Origin: Liminaster sp017519885
Lineage (GTDB): Bacteria > Bacteroidota > Bacteroidia > Bacteroidales > UBA3663
NCBI GenBank assembly: GCA_017519885.1
Contig: JAFWRO010000018.1
Location: forward strand, 124,001 to 188,000
Reading direction: 5' to 3'
Length of the DNA stretch: 64,000 nucleotides
In this document: positions 25,732 to 35,166 of the stretch, piece by piece
How positions within the stretch are numbered: position 1 is the first letter of the stretch
How the letters are laid out: each line of letters opens with the position of its first letter
The notes under the pieces: model-generated
Seen by the model: the letters and a program-made list of their open reading frames with translations, nothing else
Databases searched by the model: none
What the model was told of the DNA's origin: nothing
Translations under genes and position numbers: made by a program

Positions 25732-27873
25732 TCATTTGAAAAGAAGTGGAGCCATCTCCTTCAGGCTGCGGCGCCAGGTCAGGAACTCATGGGCAGTGCC
25801 TTCCGAGATGTAGCTGGTGGCGCTGAAGCCCGCGGCCTTGAGGCTCTCGACGGCGGCATTCACGCGATCGGGACCTTCCTTGCTGCCGCAAGAGATGAAG
25901 ATATGGTGTGGAGCTGCAATGCCTTCCAGATCCTTGGGTTCGTAGATACCTCCACTGAGCAGGCCCCAATAGCCGAACATCTCCGGTCGTGCCAGTGTGG
26001 CCATACGTGTCTCCATGCCGCCCATCGACAGGCCGGCCATTGCACGATGGTCGCGATCGGCGATAGTGGTGAAGTGCTGGTCGATGTAAGGAACAAGTTC
26101 ATCCATCAGGACGCGCTGGAAAGCGGTCCAGTCGAACTCCTGCATATGTCCCCATTTCAACTCGTTGGTCATACCGTAGGTCATCACAACGATGAAAGGA
26201 GCAATCTTGCCTTCGGCAATGAGGTTGTCCATGATCAGACCCGTATGACCCTGACGGCTCCATGAGGTCTCATCCTCACCCCAGCCATGCTGCAGGTAAA
26301 GGACAGGATAACGAACGGGCTTCTTGGCCTTCTTGCCCACCTGCTCGCCATAGAAAGGAGGCGTATAGACCATGGCACGACGTACGGTCTGCGTGCTCTC
26401 GCTCCAGAACAGTACCTCCTGTATGCGGCCATGGGGAACGTTCTTCATGGCATAGAAGTCGCGGTCGTGGGCAGGAATCTCAATGCCCGACTCCCAACGC
26501 ACCGAACCGTAGTAGTTGCAAGCACCGGGATCGTTGAACGTGCCGCCGTCGATGGTAAGATGATAATAATGGAAGCCTTCATCCATTGGGGCTTCGGTGG
26601 TACCTGTCCAAACGCCGTCCTTGTCCTTGTGGAGCACGGTGCCGCCACGTCCGCCCAGACCGAGGCTGACGATCACCGAACGTGCCTGTGGAGCATCGAC
26701 GCGGAAGCGGGCATAGCCCTGCGAATTCACCATTGGGTACTCCTGTCCGGGCTGATTGAGCTCCGATGGCTTGAAGTCCTCGATGACAACTGCATTATCG
26801 AGAGCTGGATCGAAGTCACGCACGGTATAATAGACGTGCTTGGCCTTGAGGTCCTTGTCGAACAGAAGGGGATAGTTCGAAGTGCCTACCCAAGAATCCT
26901 TATCCGAAAGGTTCCAGAAGGTGACAACGTCAATCTTGTCCTTATAGCGACGAAGGGTGCGGAAGAGCGAGTTGTACTGGTCTTCGTGCAAAGTGCGCAC
27001 ATAAGGCTTGATCTCCATACCCTGACGGCTGAACTGCAGCTGGCCGCCCATCTGCTCATTGGCGCGGATGTCGAGTTCGGTGACGTGGATGTGGTCGACT
27101 ATCGAGGCATAGAGTTCGATGGCAGCTGCGACGTCTTCCATCGAAGGGCCATAAACGTTGTAGTGTCCCTGCATACCGATACCGTCGATGGGCACACCTG
27201 CCTCCTTCATCTTCTTCACCATGTTGTAGATGCGCTGGCTCTTGCCGGGGTCGCATTCGTTGTAGTCGTTGTAGAAGAGCAGGGCGTTGGGGTCAGCCTC
27301 ACGGGCGAACTCGAAGGCCTTGGCAATGAATTCGTCGCCGCACAGTTTATAAAGCTCCGACTCACGATAGGGGTTGGGAGCCTCGCCCCAACGACGTGGA
27401 CGACCGTCGTCCGACATGGCCTCGTTCACCACGTCCCAGCAATATACCACGTCCTTGTAGCGGTTGACTACGGTGTGGATGTGTTCGCGAATCAATTGAT
27501 AGAACACTTCCTTCTTCACTGGATTACCTTTCTTGTCCTTCAGCATCCAGTCGGAGAACTGGTTATGCCACACCAGGCAGTGTCCGCGCATCTTGATGCC
27601 GTTACGACGGCAGAAGTTGGCAATCGAGTCGGCCTGAGCCCAATCCCATACGCCGGGTGCTGGATGTACCGACGCGGGCTTCATGGCGTTCTCACATGTC
27701 ACGCTGTTGAATTCGCGCACCACGATGGCTTCCTGTTCAGGGGTGAGGTTGCCGACGTTGAGTGCCACTCCCACCTTGAAGTAGTCCTTATAGGCATCCT
27801 TGAGGCCCTGGGCAAAGGTGGTGGGGAAAAGTGTGCCTAGCACACAGAGGAGTGATAAAATACGATTCTTCAT
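25732..27873 (-). CDS. xyn10D-fae1A: GH10 xylanase fused to CE1 feruloyl esterase
   Basis: A 713-residue secreted bifunctional enzyme matching the layout of Prevotella ruminicola Xyn10D-Fae1A. Residues about 22-350 are a GH10 barrel: GHCLVWHNQ, acid/base in CWDVVNEAMS near 148, nucleophile in HVTELDIR near 265, and VTFWNLSDKDSW. A CBM48-like sandwich spans about 365-455 (YARFRVDAPQARSVIVSLG). The CE1 domain follows, with LYLQHGWGEDETSW, the serine in AMAGLSMGGMETR near 615 and a histidine in EGTAHEFLTWR. The enzyme cuts xylan and releases ferulate from arabinose side chains. It is the last of twelve genes in the xylan operon, 51 bp after the esterase-GH97 gene, and is followed by a strong terminator. 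Confidence 0.92.
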   Translation of the reverse strand: MKNRILSLLCVLGTLFPTTFAQGLKDAYKDYFKVGVALNVGNLTPEQEAIVVREFNSVTCENAMKPASVHPAPGVWDWAQADSIANFCRRNGIKMRGHCLVWHNQFSDWMLKDKKGNPVKKEVFYQLIREHIHTVVNRYKDVVYCWDVVNEAMSDDGRPRRWGEAPNPYRESELYKLCGDEFIAKAFEFAREADPNALLFYNDYNECDPGKSQRIYNMVKKMKEAGVPIDGIGMQGHYNVYGPSMEDVAAAIELYASIVDHIHVTELDIRANEQMGGQLQFSRQGMEIKPYVRTLHEDQYNSLFRTLRRYKDKIDVVTFWNLSDKDSWVGTSNYPLLFDKDLKAKHVYYTVRDFDPALDNAVVIEDFKPSELNQPGQEYPMVNSQGYARFRVDAPQARSVIVSLGLGGRGGTVLHKDKDGVWTGTTEAPMDEGFHYYHLTIDGGTFNDPGACNYYGSVRWESGIEIPAHDRDFYAMKNVPHGRIQEVLFWSESTQTVRRAMVYTPPFYGEQVGKKAKKPVRYPVLYLQHGWGEDETSWSRQGHTGLIMDNLIAEGKIAPFIVVMTYGMTNELKWGHMQEFDWTAFQRVLMDELVPYIDQHFTTIADRDHRAMAGLSMGGMETRMATLARPEMFGYWGLLSGGIYEPKDLEGIAAPHHIFISCGSKEGPDRVNAAVESLKAAGFSATSYISEGTAHEFLTWRRSLKEMAPLLFK

Positions 27874-27924
27874 ACCTTTTAAGAATTAAAACAAAAAATA
27901 AGGTGTATATATGTAAATCTCTAT

Positions 27925-30525
27925 CTATTTGACCACGATGATGAAACCTCCTCTTGGAAAGCAAGATACCGAGGTGGGGACACTTGTAGGATGAGTTATC
28001 TTCCACGGCTTGCCATCGGCAAAGAAGGCAATGTCGGTTCCGAGGTTCTGGAGTCTTTCTATTGAGAACGTGAGATTCCGCTTCTTGTCAGTACCATTGA
28101 TGCCGCTGATGTACCAAGTAGTACCCTTGCGACGTGCCATGACGACAGACTGTGCAGGATAGCCGGCGAGAAGAAGTGTCTCATCCCAAGCCGTAGGAAG
28201 TGTACCAAGATAATCTTTCACCTCTTGTGGCTGAGCGAGGAAACTCTCGGGACGATCGGCTAAATGCTGTATGCCTGATTCGAAAAGGGCAGTAAGAGCC
28301 AACTCGTGGGCATGGGTAGTGATGTGCGGATGCTGCGAATCGGTAAAGGCGCAAGGTGTATAGTCCATCGAACCGATGACATTGCGCGTGAAGGGCAATG
28401 TGGCATTGTGGGCGGCAGCACGCTTGGTAAGCGTGGGACGATTGTTGTACCACTCTGCTCCATAGACTGCCTCAGTGCTCAGCAGGTTGGGATAGGTTCG
28501 CTGCCAACCACGCGGTATGGTGGCTCCGTGAAAGTTGACACAGAGATGATGACGAGCAGCACTCTCAAGCAGGTCGATCATAAAGGCCATATTTTGATTG
28601 GTATCGCCCGAGAAGAAGTCAATCTTGACACCTACTACACCAAGCCCAGCGATATATGCGAATTCACGTTCACGGTCTTCAGGTTTATTGAGTCGGAACT
28701 TAGGTCCTGGAGCACCATCAATCCAACCAATGCTGCTACTATACCATATCAAGGGCTTGACACCCTTCGAAACAGCATAACGCACGGCATCCTCCATGGT
28801 CTTTCCGTTCTTCATCTCGTCCCATTCGGCATCAATCAAGACGTATGGAAGATGAAGGGTTGCTGCCATATCGGTGTACTGATTGATGATGTCATAGTCG
28901 TTTGAACCGTGATTGTATGCCCAATAGACCCAACTGGCCACTCCTGGATGAATCCACGAAGTATCGTCTAACTTACAAGGTGCAGCGACATCGGTGATAA
29001 GGGTGCTTTCTACCACATCTGACAAACTGCCTACAATCGCAACCTGCCACCCGCCATCTTCTTCACCATCGGGGCGAATTTCAAAGACGGCATTACTTTC
29101 GGTCGAATAAAGGCTGGAAGCTGCGCTTTCGCGTGTCATGTTCGACTCGGAAAGCAGCATATAACACGTGTCGCTCATCTCGAAGAGGGCGGGATACCCC
29201 CAACGGTCACCAGCTTGCTGAACAGGATTGCATTCGAAGAATCCCTCGTAGGCATCCGACCACTTCATAAGCCAGCCTTTGCGAGCAGAGGCCACACCAA
29301 TGGTCGATGCTCCCGACTGACGCCATGCAACCCCATCGTCATAAAGACGCAAGGCAATTGTCCTACCATCTGAAAGCAGGTACTTCCATTCAGTATATCG
29401 GTTGCTGCAATGACTGCGCTTGCCCATCACCATATCATAGTTCTCGGTACCGTAACCAGATGAGATGGCCGAAATGATATCGGCATCAATAGTAAGGATA
29501 TCACTTTGTCCAAGATAGGAGATGCTGAGTTTGCCATCGCGAGCGATACTGGTGAAACGTCCATTGGGCGACTGCTGGATATAGGCTGCTGGCTGGTCGG
29601 ACAACTGCTGGAACAACTGGTTGGTTTCTACTGTCCATCCCTCACGTTGTTGCAGTCCACAAGGTTGACCAAGCAGCATCTGTCGGGCTTCGGGTTTACC
29701 TTTGAGTTGCCAGTCGAGCCAAGCAATGGCAGGGATACTGAACTCACCGCCATGAGGCTGACGATAGGTTCCACCATGTCCAACCGGATAGTTGATAGCA
29801 ATAGCCGGCACGTGGTTGATGCGATGGAAGTCGTCCATGCCATTGGCATAAGCAATGTCACTCTCGCCACCAAGCATATAGAGTACTGGCGTATGAATGC
29901 GAAGCAACTGGTCCTTGCCTGGCATCGGCATATTGGGCATGGCAATGGAAGGATCGATGAAGAGGCCGCTGTTGCAAATCATCAGCAGTGTGATACGGGT
30001 GTCGGCGCAGTTGTAAAGCGTCTGCAGACCTCCACATGACATACCCGATGCGCAGATGGCATGCTCATCCACCTTCTGATAGAGGGGGCTGTGTGGATCG
30101 CGATTCTGTGCGATGGCCCAGTTGATGGATTGTGTCTGTTGCTCAGGCGTGGACATAGGGCCTCTATAAGGCTCCTCCTCTTCGGGAAAATAGCCCGTAG
30201 CGATGACCAGATAACCGTGTGATGCAATCTCATTAAGGAACTTGAAATGTTCCCAAGGAGAATTGGTGCAAGCACCATTGCCCCAGACAAGCAAAGGTAA
30301 AGGATTGGCAGAACCAAAACTGCTCAGGTCAGAGGGAAGAAAGAGAGTATGAGCCTCAAGGCTTTGCACCTCTTGCATCACAGCCTTATAAGGCCCAGTA
30401 CCGCCCTCTTCGACAATCTTTGACTTTGTCACTTCGTTGCGTGTGACAGGTTGGCTGCCCCACAAAGGCGTACTCAGTGAAACAAGACCCAAAAGGGCGA
30501 GTGAGAAGATGAAGGAATGTTGCAT
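27925..30525 (-). CDS. Esterase-GH97 fusion protein
   Basis: An 866-residue secreted protein. After the signal peptide (ending PLWGSQ), residues about 35-300 form an alpha/beta hydrolase: LPLLVWGNGACTNSPWEHF as oxyanion region, CASGMSCGGLQTLYN with the serine near 161, and a histidine in YPVGHGGTYRQP. Residues about 330-866 are GH97: a shortened N-terminal sandwich (YTEWKYLLSDGRTIALRLYD), the barrel from SWIHPGVASWVYWAYN, and VVGVKIDFFSGD near 633 with the retaining-type aspartate, followed by LSTEAVYGAEWYN. The GH97 half is a likely alpha-galactosidase; the first half may remove acyl groups. Both catalytic centres look intact. I know of no characterised enzyme with this pairing. It sits 31 bp after the GH43 gene in the xylan operon. 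Confidence 0.82.
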   Translation of the reverse strand: MQHSFIFSLALLGLVSLSTPLWGSQPVTRNEVTKSKIVEEGGTGPYKAVMQEVQSLEAHTLFLPSDLSSFGSANPLPLLVWGNGACTNSPWEHFKFLNEIASHGYLVIATGYFPEEEEPYRGPMSTPEQQTQSINWAIAQNRDPHSPLYQKVDEHAICASGMSCGGLQTLYNCADTRITLLMICNSGLFIDPSIAMPNMPMPGKDQLLRIHTPVLYMLGGESDIAYANGMDDFHRINHVPAIAINYPVGHGGTYRQPHGGEFSIPAIAWLDWQLKGKPEARQMLLGQPCGLQQREGWTVETNQLFQQLSDQPAAYIQQSPNGRFTSIARDGKLSISYLGQSDILTIDADIISAISSGYGTENYDMVMGKRSHCSNRYTEWKYLLSDGRTIALRLYDDGVAWRQSGASTIGVASARKGWLMKWSDAYEGFFECNPVQQAGDRWGYPALFEMSDTCYMLLSESNMTRESAASSLYSTESNAVFEIRPDGEEDGGWQVAIVGSLSDVVESTLITDVAAPCKLDDTSWIHPGVASWVYWAYNHGSNDYDIINQYTDMAATLHLPYVLIDAEWDEMKNGKTMEDAVRYAVSKGVKPLIWYSSSIGWIDGAPGPKFRLNKPEDREREFAYIAGLGVVGVKIDFFSGDTNQNMAFMIDLLESAARHHLCVNFHGATIPRGWQRTYPNLLSTEAVYGAEWYNNRPTLTKRAAAHNATLPFTRNVIGSMDYTPCAFTDSQHPHITTHAHELALTALFESGIQHLADRPESFLAQPQEVKDYLGTLPTAWDETLLLAGYPAQSVVMARRKGTTWYISGINGTDKKRNLTFSIERLQNLGTDIAFFADGKPWKITHPTSVPTSVSCFPRGGFIIVVK

Positions 30526-30556
30526 ATCTATTCTCTTTTATAAACATCCATATGGA

Positions 30557-32017
30557 TTAACGCGACGACAGTTTCTTTAGATTCCACTTGGAATTATCGG
30601 AATTGAAGTCGTAACGTGCCAGTGTGGGAGTACTGTCGGCGATGGAATACAGGCAATAGCGAGTGTTGTCACCTTCGATGCCAGGGATTTGTCGAGGCAT
30701 GATGCGGAAAGTTCCATCGGTAAGCTGCTCAATACGCCAAAGCTGCTCTGGAGCACCCGTGAAATGAGGCACTGTGGAAACTTCTCCTTCGGAAGTGGCA
30801 CAAAGTGCACGGTCGGTACCTTCGATACAGATCTTGAAATAAGGAGCGGTGAGGTAACCGCCAGCCTCGGGAACAGCAGTGATGGTCCAGCGCTGATGAG
30901 GACGGGACATATAGTCGCCAATACGCACAGCGATGTCGTCCTTGGGCCACGTTTCGATGACATCCTCCAACTTCTGTGGAGCAACCGGCTTATCGGATGG
31001 CATAGAGTCATCCCAGAAACGCATACGGGGCACTTGCATACGCACGAAGTCAACTGCCAGTTCGAGCGAATAGCCGCGACGTTCGGACGCAATCTCGTAG
31101 GTACCTTCTGTAACAGGTTCACCGGCAATGGGCCAATCGTTCTTCCACAGAAGAGGAAGGATGGCAAGGACACTACGTCCACTGCGTGCGAAGTCAGCCT
31201 CAAAGTGGCAAGACATCAGTTCGACACCTTCGTCAACGATGGTGCGACCAAAGTGTCCGGCTCCTGCCAAACCCTCTCGAGCAGCAATGACCATACGTCC
31301 ACCACCTGCCAGCATGTCGCGTCCGACATTGTCAAGATAAGGACCAGTGACGCTGCGCGAACGTCCTACCACAATGTTATAGGTCGAATTGACGCCATCG
31401 CAGCAGGTACCATGCGTACCAAGCAGATAGTACCAGCCATCACGATAGATAAGGTCTGTAGCTTCACAGTCGATAGCAATATCCTTAGGTTCATTGCCAG
31501 CACAACGTGCACCAGTAACTGGGTCGAGTTCGACAATGCGGATGTGTCCAAAATAAGTTCCATAACTGCACCACAGGCGTCCCGTGGTGGGGTCGAGCAA
31601 AAGACCTGCATCGATGGCATCATTGTCTTCGAGTCCATCGGAGAATGCCACTTCAATGGGTTCCGTGAAGCGGAAATCGGGTGATGAGGGATCGAGGGTC
31701 TTGTTCCACATCGTGAGGATGCGTCCGCTGTGTCGTCCTCCTAGGCCGCCTCCCGTCGAACTGTAGGCGACGAGATAACGGTTGCCGATCTTGACAACAT
31801 CGGGAGCAGCCCCTCCCCCAGGACGTTCGGCTCCGCTATGCCAGCTCCAGCCGTCGTCGGAAATGAGGCCACCGCCTCCGGTGCCAAAGGTATAGTACTT
31901 GCCGTCACATTCGGCAAGGGTCGAGGGATCGTGTATGTATGGAGCGCCTGTCTGGGCCTTGAGAACAAGGGATGAAAGTGCGAGCAGGCAACTGAGGGTG
32001 AAAACAATCTTCTTCAT
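30557..32017 (-). CDS. GH43 glycosidase with ricin-like C-terminal domain
   Basis: A 486-residue secreted enzyme. Residues about 22-320 are a GH43 five-bladed propeller: PYIHDPSTLAECDGKYY with the catalytic base, NDAIDAGLLLDP with the pKa-modulating aspartate, and DCEATDLIYRDGWYYL with the acid glutamate. The propeller resembles arabinanase-type GH43. The last 140 residues have three QxW-like turns (HQRWTI, EQLWRI, SKWNL), suggesting a ricin-type trefoil for sugar binding. Its ATG overlaps the stop of the GH43-GH8 gene by four bases (ATGA), so the two are translationally coupled. It probably removes arabinose from arabinoxylan or cuts arabinan-like chains; the specificity is not settled. Confidence 0.85.
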   Translation of the reverse strand: MKKIVFTLSCLLALSSLVLKAQTGAPYIHDPSTLAECDGKYYTFGTGGGGLISDDGWSWHSGAERPGGGAAPDVVKIGNRYLVAYSSTGGGLGGRHSGRILTMWNKTLDPSSPDFRFTEPIEVAFSDGLEDNDAIDAGLLLDPTTGRLWCSYGTYFGHIRIVELDPVTGARCAGNEPKDIAIDCEATDLIYRDGWYYLLGTHGTCCDGVNSTYNIVVGRSRSVTGPYLDNVGRDMLAGGGRMVIAAREGLAGAGHFGRTIVDEGVELMSCHFEADFARSGRSVLAILPLLWKNDWPIAGEPVTEGTYEIASERRGYSLELAVDFVRMQVPRMRFWDDSMPSDKPVAPQKLEDVIETWPKDDIAVRIGDYMSRPHQRWTITAVPEAGGYLTAPYFKICIEGTDRALCATSEGEVSTVPHFTGAPEQLWRIEQLTDGTFRIMPRQIPGIEGDNTRYCLYSIADSTPTLARYDFNSDNSKWNLKKLSSR

Positions 32018-35000
32018 CGGATGGAGTAATTAAGGACAGGTGAACCGGATTCATTAATAAAACGCACACAGAAGTCACTCATGCCGGGGCCATTGATAAT
32101 GGCTCCGCGCAAGACGTTACGGCCCTTATGGAGCGTGAGGCGATGCGACATGGCATCGTCCTGCACCATCCTTCGGTCACCGCTGAGCATCAGCACCTCT
32201 TCTCCATCAAGCCACCAGCGGGAAGCGGAGTTTGAACCGACAGAAAGACGGACGTCTTGGATTTCTTCGGGACAGTCGATGACCGTTTCCACCCAGAACA
32301 GAACGCCATAATAGGGTAGTTCCTGGCATGTAGCAAAGCGGAAGAGTTTGACATTATAAAGCTTGGAATCCAAATGATGCCAAGTGAGCTGCTGTTTGGG
32401 ATCCCATTGAAGCATATCGCGCAGATAGGTGTCGGTGAAGAGCGTATTGCTGGCATTGGGACGGGAAAGCGGTTCGGCAAGTTTCCAGCGATGCAGGAAG
32501 CCCTGCTCATCGGGTGAAATACCCGTTTCGGTGGCAGGAGCAAAGTACTGCGAGAACTGCATCGTACGTTCGATGACACGATAGCGACCACTGAGGTGCA
32601 TGAAAGCGAAGAGACGCAACAAGCCATCGTAATATGCATCGAAATAGCCACTCTCATCGGGTTCATGACGCGCATTCCAGAAGGCATCGACAAACTCGTA
32701 TGCCTTGGCATGAGTACAAACCAGAGAGATGGCTGCCGAAGTAGCAACAAGTCCGATGCTGTGACGCAATGCCTCAGGATAGTTGCCCGCACGAAGCAAA
32801 CGGTCGGGACGTGTACCATCGACATTGTATTGGTCCACGAATGTGTCAAGGCCCTGCGAATAAAGGAAGTTCTGGATGAGATGTCCGTAGTTCTGCTGCC
32901 AAACGCGGTCGGCACAACTCCACGAATAGTCGAGAGCAATGTTCATAGGCACACGCCACGAGTCATATCGGAAGGCATCGCCAATGAGATGTCCGTTGCG
33001 AAGCAGGGAACCATCGAAGTTGTTATAGTCGGGATTGAGACCTGTGGCTCCATCGATGCTGCGATGCAGATACTCACGGCTTGCGCGTGCACACTCCTGC
33101 CAATAGCTGCTGCGTCCATCCTGTGCATAACGTGCCCAAACCTCATAGAAGGCAGGAAGATGATAGGAGGGATCGGTATATGGAACTCCCGGGACAAAAG
33201 TAATAAGGTTGGTGGCGGTATCGATGAGGCTCACCTCACGGCTCATGGTAATGGGTTCCTTCAAGAGATTACCCTGACGATCGCGATTAATCTTGACCTC
33301 GATGGTCTTGGGCTGAATGACATCGAGAATGTACTGTGCTTCGGCCAGATAGTTGATGCCGGTTTCATTGCCCCAAAGGTTGGAGGCGAAAAGAAGAGAA
33401 GTGATATAATAAAGTTCGCCATCACTGGCCGGGCCCTGTGCATTGGGCGTACCATCGGTCTTGCAACTCCAACGGAAATAACCCTGCATCGGCCCATCCG
33501 TCATCTGCATATACTTCTTGCTCCAGCGCCAAAGGCGATCGAAGATATCCTTGCGCCCGAACTGAACAGCAATCATCATACCATATGACATGCCCTCGGT
33601 GCGAACATCGTTATTCTTGACATCGCTGATGTATCCCATGTCGTCACCCACTTCGAAATAAACCTTGTTGGGACCGTAGAAGACATCGTTGAACACCTCA
33701 TCGACCTTCTGGTCAATCTGTGCCTGTGAATAACCTGCTTCGAGGAAAAGATTGCGATACTGACCTGTGACAAGTCCTCCCTGTGTCAAGGGAGAAAGCG
33801 GCTGACGGGCATTAAGCGACACCCAATCGACCTGCACGGGAGTTTGTCCGGGATTGCTCAACACGAGCGTGTGGAGCCCATTGTCTTGGGGCAATACATC
33901 AAGTTTCAGAGAAGTCTGCTCAATCTGCTGGACCTGTGTGCGGCCCCAAAAACCTGCTGTGCAGACCCAAGTGCGGTAGTCACCCGTAGGAATACGGACA
34001 TCGGAATAGGATACCGATGCACCGGGAGGAAGGGTCACTTGCCATCCTTCGAAAGGATGAAGCGTGTCGCGCAAGGCACGAGTAGCACCTCCCATAAGGT
34101 CTCCGCAGTCAATCTGCACCAGTTCGCTGGCATCGGTGATGCCGACACCACGATAGGTGGGACGTACGGGCTTTATGGTGCCATCGCTATTGAACGACAG
34201 CGAATCGCAACGTATCGAACGGTTCTTGTCGAAACGAGGGGAATAGTCGTTGTGATGATAGAAAAGATACCACTGGCCCTTGTACTCAACAATGGAGTGA
34301 TGGTTGGTCCAGCAGCCTGTGGGTGATTCCTCCATGATTACACCTTGGAACTTCCAGGGTCCAAGCGGATGGTCACTCATGGCGTAAGCCAGAGTCTCGG
34401 TGCCCCCTTCGGTGCGAACCCAAGGGAAGGTCAGATAGTAGCGTCCATTGTGCTCGAAGGCAAAAGGTCCTTCCTTGAATCCATCAGGAAGTCCTTCCAT
34501 AATTTGTGGTTCGGAGGCAAGTGCCAATCCGTCGGGAGTGAGACGAGCACCACGGATTACACCTCCTGCCCAGAAGATGTACTGTTCGCCCTGCGTAGTC
34601 TGCATCACACAAGGGTCGATGCCCATGATGCCTTCGATGTTCTTCTCTTGTGCCACAAAGGGACCTTCCGGACGATCGCCGATGGCCACACCAACTCCGA
34701 AACCTGCCCTTGCACCGGGTTTTTCGGGTTTCAAGCCACAAGGGAAATAGAAATAGTAACGCCCGTCACTGCCCTGAACGCAGTCGGGTGCCCACATCGA
34801 ATAACCTTCATGATTGCCCCATGGGACCTGTTCCTGACTCAAGATGATGCCATGGTCCTGCCAATGGGTGAGATCGGATGAAGAGAAGACATGATAATCG
34901 GCCATGCAGAACCAACCCTTCAATGCCTCGACAGGAGGAATGTCGTGGGAAGGATAAACATAGACCTTGTCGCCAAAGACACGTGCCGTAGGGTCGGCCG

Positions 35001-35088
35001 TGAACTGTCCCGAGATAAGCGGATTCTGTGCGAAGAGATTGCTCGAAATCAACAACGCGGCGACGAGAGAAAATAGACGTCGATTCAT
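32014..35088 (-). CDS. GH43-GH8 fusion xylanolytic enzyme
   Basis: A 1024-residue secreted protein with several modules. Residues about 20-320 are GH43 (ISGQFTADPTARVFGDKVYV, GIDPCVMQTTQGEQYIFW, FKEGPFAFEHNGRYYL). Residues about 325-440 form a CBM6-like sandwich (ELVQIDCGDLMGG). Residues about 455-870 are a GH8 barrel with the acid glutamate in RTEGMSYGMMIAVQF near 498 and PASDGELYYITSLLF. A C-terminal sandwich of about 140 residues ends SPVLNYSIR. GH8 enzymes in xylan loci are endo-xylanases or reducing-end xylose-releasing exo-oligoxylanases; GH43 supplies arabinofuranosidase or xylosidase activity. The start at 35088 gives a signal peptide ending NLFAQN. It is 78 bp after GH5 in the operon. 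Confidence 0.88.
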   Translation of the reverse strand: MNRRLFSLVAALLISSNLFAQNPLISGQFTADPTARVFGDKVYVYPSHDIPPVEALKGWFCMADYHVFSSSDLTHWQDHGIILSQEQVPWGNHEGYSMWAPDCVQGSDGRYYFYFPCGLKPEKPGARAGFGVGVAIGDRPEGPFVAQEKNIEGIMGIDPCVMQTTQGEQYIFWAGGVIRGARLTPDGLALASEPQIMEGLPDGFKEGPFAFEHNGRYYLTFPWVRTEGGTETLAYAMSDHPLGPWKFQGVIMEESPTGCWTNHHSIVEYKGQWYLFYHHNDYSPRFDKNRSIRCDSLSFNSDGTIKPVRPTYRGVGITDASELVQIDCGDLMGGATRALRDTLHPFEGWQVTLPPGASVSYSDVRIPTGDYRTWVCTAGFWGRTQVQQIEQTSLKLDVLPQDNGLHTLVLSNPGQTPVQVDWVSLNARQPLSPLTQGGLVTGQYRNLFLEAGYSQAQIDQKVDEVFNDVFYGPNKVYFEVGDDMGYISDVKNNDVRTEGMSYGMMIAVQFGRKDIFDRLWRWSKKYMQMTDGPMQGYFRWSCKTDGTPNAQGPASDGELYYITSLLFASNLWGNETGINYLAEAQYILDVIQPKTIEVKINRDRQGNLLKEPITMSREVSLIDTATNLITFVPGVPYTDPSYHLPAFYEVWARYAQDGRSSYWQECARASREYLHRSIDGATGLNPDYNNFDGSLLRNGHLIGDAFRYDSWRVPMNIALDYSWSCADRVWQQNYGHLIQNFLYSQGLDTFVDQYNVDGTRPDRLLRAGNYPEALRHSIGLVATSAAISLVCTHAKAYEFVDAFWNARHEPDESGYFDAYYDGLLRLFAFMHLSGRYRVIERTMQFSQYFAPATETGISPDEQGFLHRWKLAEPLSRPNASNTLFTDTYLRDMLQWDPKQQLTWHHLDSKLYNVKLFRFATCQELPYYGVLFWVETVIDCPEEIQDVRLSVGSNSASRWWLDGEEVLMLSGDRRMVQDDAMSHRLTLHKGRNVLRGAIINGPGMSDFCVRFINESGSPVLNYSIR

Positions 35089-35166
35089 GAAAAGGTATTG
35101 AGTTAGGTAATGTATCAAAAAAAAAGAAGATAGACATGGGCCAACAAATTGACCCATGTCGGAGGG

